Origin: Nymphalis io
Taxonomy: Eukaryota; Arthropoda; Insecta; Lepidoptera; Nymphalidae
Assembly: GCF_905147045.1 (NCBI RefSeq)
Contig: NC_065893.1
Coordinates: 3,534,001-3,598,000 of the forward strand
Reading direction: 5' to 3'
DNA: 64,000 nucleotides
The translations under genes and the position numbers were made by a program. Positions 61,169 through 64,000 of the stretch are shown one piece after another (position 1 is the first letter of the stretch; each line of letters starts with the position of its first letter). Below the pieces are notes generated by a model. It made no database searches. It saw nothing but the letters and a program-made list of their open reading frames with translations, and was not told the origin of the DNA.

Positions 61169-61170
61169 CA
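61093..61170. repeat. Compound (TA)n microsatellite, palindromic
   Basis: Three TA runs separated by ATTTATA and AAATGTT. The whole block can fold as a cruciform. Confidence 0.9.
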
Positions 61171-62536
61171 CATACGTTCAAATTGATAAGACATAAATAG
61201 TATAGTTTTGCTATCTTAAAAATATGTAGATTGACTTATGTCGTTGGCAAGTGACATTCTAAGGTTTTTTGAAAGGTCAAGAATTTAAGACGTATTTATA
61301 AAAACAAGTTTTTGTTGAATAAAATACATAAAAAAATATTTACATTCAACAATATATAAATATGGTTAAAATCACTCGGTCGGATCAACATCCTCATCGT
61401 TTTAAACTTGAGGTCTTAATTTAATAAAAAATAAAAAAAGGACTGTAATATCTGGAGGCGACAAATGCCAGAAGGAAAACTTGATGTTTTCCTCAAAAAT
61501 TTCGTGGAGGTCATTTAGTGCTTTTGCGATTCTTTACGAAACGCACCAAATGAAACGATTATAATACCGTTAACCCACATATATGCTTTATAATACTACT
61601 ACTGTATAATAATAATTCTGCATGTTTCATTTAAACTGAAAAATTTATTTTTACGTAACTAAATATTATATTAATAAAGTAAAACTGGAGAAATGGGCTT
61701 AAGTATTCGTTAGCATTAGTATAAAAATGAAAAAAAAAAAATGTCTGATCTGCTTGAAATTTGTATTTTTTTTGTGTTTCTTGATTATATTGTATGTATG
61801 TATTTCAAAGTTTCACCAAAACGGGTGGCAAGTTTTTTATTCTTGTTTTGTAGGGTTAAAACGCTTGTATGGATATATTCTTTTAAAAACTTTATATACA
61901 TACTTCTGGGTGTAAATATTGACATGCAAAATACACAATGTCTTAATATTAATATATCCAAGGGAAATACATATTATACTTTTTTACTTATTTCTCTTTT
62001 TGTTAGGTGTACCACTTAATTGGTAGCCTCGAAGCTTTACCTCAACATGACCCTCAAGTCCTACAGATTTATTTTAGGATGTATATCCAAAAATTTCACC
62101 CATGAGGAATATATTATCATTCGAATCTCAAAGTATATAGTTCCCTCTTAAAGGGTGGGACGGGCGCAGACGAGATTACCCAAAGCCCTTCCGCCGATTA
62201 CAAAGATGTTCTTCGATTATTCATTATTATTAAAGGTTTTATTGAGTTAAACAGTTTTGTTTAATCTGAGTTTGATAGATTAAAAAATATATATTCGTAC
62301 GTTCGTTCGTTGCTCATTTACAGTATTAACAAACAAACCAATTAAGTCACTATAAATATATATTAAGTCAAATTACAGGAATTCACAATAAGTTCACTGA
62401 TGATTATTAAAAGAATAGTCATGTAAAATTTAAAAAAAAAACCCTTAATATACTTTTTTCTAATCAAAATGACAATTCATGCTTCTTAATTTAAAATCAC
62501 AGGCCAATCCAAATTCCAAACAAACATTTATCATTA

Positions 62537-62572
62537 TGCGCGAGCGAAGCCGCGGGCAACAGCTGGTGGTAT
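62537..62572 (+). repeat. Retroelement end fragment
   Basis: Reads 'gcgcgagcgaagccgcgggc' followed by 'aacagctggt', a phrase very common at the ends of dispersed insect repeats. Confidence 0.5.
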
Positions 62573-62579
62573 TATAAAA

Positions 62580-64000
62580 TAACAGTTCCTGATGTATGTA
62601 ACTGAGGATAATAGAGAATGTGTTTTAAAGTAGTTAAGCTGTTACGGTGTATTTAGAGCAGTCGGGCCGCCGGGGAGCGGTATGACATTGGCCCGCTGAC
62701 CGACTCGTTTGCACAACTATGATCTTTATCGTGTTGCTATCTGGCATCAAAACGATTTTCATATCTACTTGCGTAATCGTCACCGTTTTTTGAACTCCGG
62801 AACTAACGGTTGGTTATGTTTTATTCATAATTTTGACTTATGAAACATTAAAGTCTTCCCAAAATTAAATTATTTTTGTCGTCGAATCTATATTTATGAT
62901 ACGCAACTTGCTCTGTTTTCAGATGGATGGGAATTTTATTTTGTAATTTATGAAAGTTAGATAGATCAGTGTGGATAAAAATCAAGATTTTATTTAAAAA
63001 AATCTTAACAGAAAATAATTTAACATTTTTGTATAGTTTAAAAATAACTCATTTAAATCATCACTACTCTCCTTCTTACTTATTTACTATTATTATGTAA
63101 TATCTATATCTTTATCTTAATCTTACAATAAACAGACAGAAAACAAGCTATATAATGATATTTAAATCAAGATGGTATTCGTAGAATAATGTAAAAAAAA
63201 ACAAACAGTACTTTTTTAGTACATATATAAGTATAGTAAATAACTAATTTACGTTGTTAAGTTACCATTGCTATCACTCAATGAAAATTGAAAGTACAGT
63301 AGGTCGTCTAGAGGTTTATAAAATAAATGGATCGATATATTATTTATTAACTATATAGAAAGTATGTAATATGACAATAATATTTCTTCAATTTTAAAAA
63401 TTAATTTAAAAGCCTAGGCTGAATTGCGCTTACAACGATATGGTCATATTCGAGTTAGGCTTAGCTAATGTAATGCACGAACCGGTTTGGTATTGCTTCA
63501 AAATTCTCAAGTAACCAGCTATTGACCCACTGACCCACAAAGTAGAAGGAAAACAACTCGATTGCGTGTCACAATTCGCTGTAGACGAGCTAACGAGCGT
63601 GACTTTCTGAGTTTTCGATCGTTTAAACGATATATTTTAGGAAGAGGAAGTATTTATTTATTAATACTGTAATTTATAGATTAATACTTCGTGATATCAA
63701 CGTTATAAATAATGTTTCACTCTATATCATCATCCGCAGTCTGATTTCAACTACTGCTGGGCAAATAGGCGTCTTCTTAAACCCAATGTTTTATTTTACA
63801 ACTATTCGCTGAATCTCAATAGATTTATATAGAACATTTTTCTTTTGCAAAAGATACAATATCGTTTTAACAGCGGTTCTGTAAATGTATATTAATACGC
63901 TACCATAGCGGAAACTGTCACGTCAACGGGATGCTGCTAGGTCAGTGTGTGGTTACATTTTGGTAACTACACTATTACGCATTACGTGAGTCTTATTGGA
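62580..64000. other. Non-coding to the window edge
   Basis: AT-rich, no supported gene. Probably the continuing intron or intergenic spacer. Confidence 0.4.

Noticed and set aside
1..64000. CRISPR array or bacterial operon
   Set aside because: Intron-rich eukaryotic sequence. The tandem array at 22.9-23.6 kb has degenerate units of about 130 bp, not short repeats with unique spacers.

Overview
The window is AT-rich, intron-rich animal DNA, most probably from a butterfly or moth (inferred from repeat types and gene content; species not determined). It holds tRNA-derived SINEs, a family of about 290 bp poly-A retroelements, and LINE 3' ends of the kinds that litter lepidopteran genomes. The protein genes are insect-like and made of short exons.

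Left part (about 2.9-5.7 kb): two rhodanese (sulfurtransferase) genes lie tail to tail, with stop codons 144 bp apart. The + strand copy encodes about 117 aa and looks cytosolic. The - strand copy encodes about 173 aa and gains a first exon that reads like a mitochondrial presequence. Their last two exons have identical lengths (163 and 52 nt) and identical phases, so they are an inverted duplicate.

Centre-left (7.4-20.3 kb): one + strand gene with at least 15 and up to 17 coding exons encodes an angiomotin (Amot), the membrane and junction scaffold of the Hippo pathway. All exon phases join without a frame break. The N-terminal half carries a tankyrase-type motif (RVEPQGQE) and a Lats-type site (HERTNS), but no L/PPxY motif was seen. 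The middle is the Amot coiled coil and Amot_C domain. The 3' end offers alternative C-termini: a short one of 764 aa ending at 16206, and longer ones (848 or 888 aa by phase) using exons at 19.7-20.3 kb and ending in a class II-like PDZ ligand.

Right part (20.3-64 kb): no recognisable protein-coding gene body. It holds repeats, LINE remnants with reverse-transcriptase motifs, a degenerate tandem array of about 130 bp units (22.9-23.6 kb), microsatellites, and several isolated GC-rich islands. Some islands look like untranslated first exons with good splice donors (32.2-32.5, 48.0-48.2 and 55.5-56.1 kb; the last ends with a short coding start Met-Ala-Thr at a donor). My reading is that this is the 5' regulatory and first-intron territory of a + strand gene whose body lies beyond the right edge.

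Across the window there are several near-perfect short-loop palindromes and one long foldback element of about 0.5 kb. All splice sites and families were assigned by eye; no search was run.
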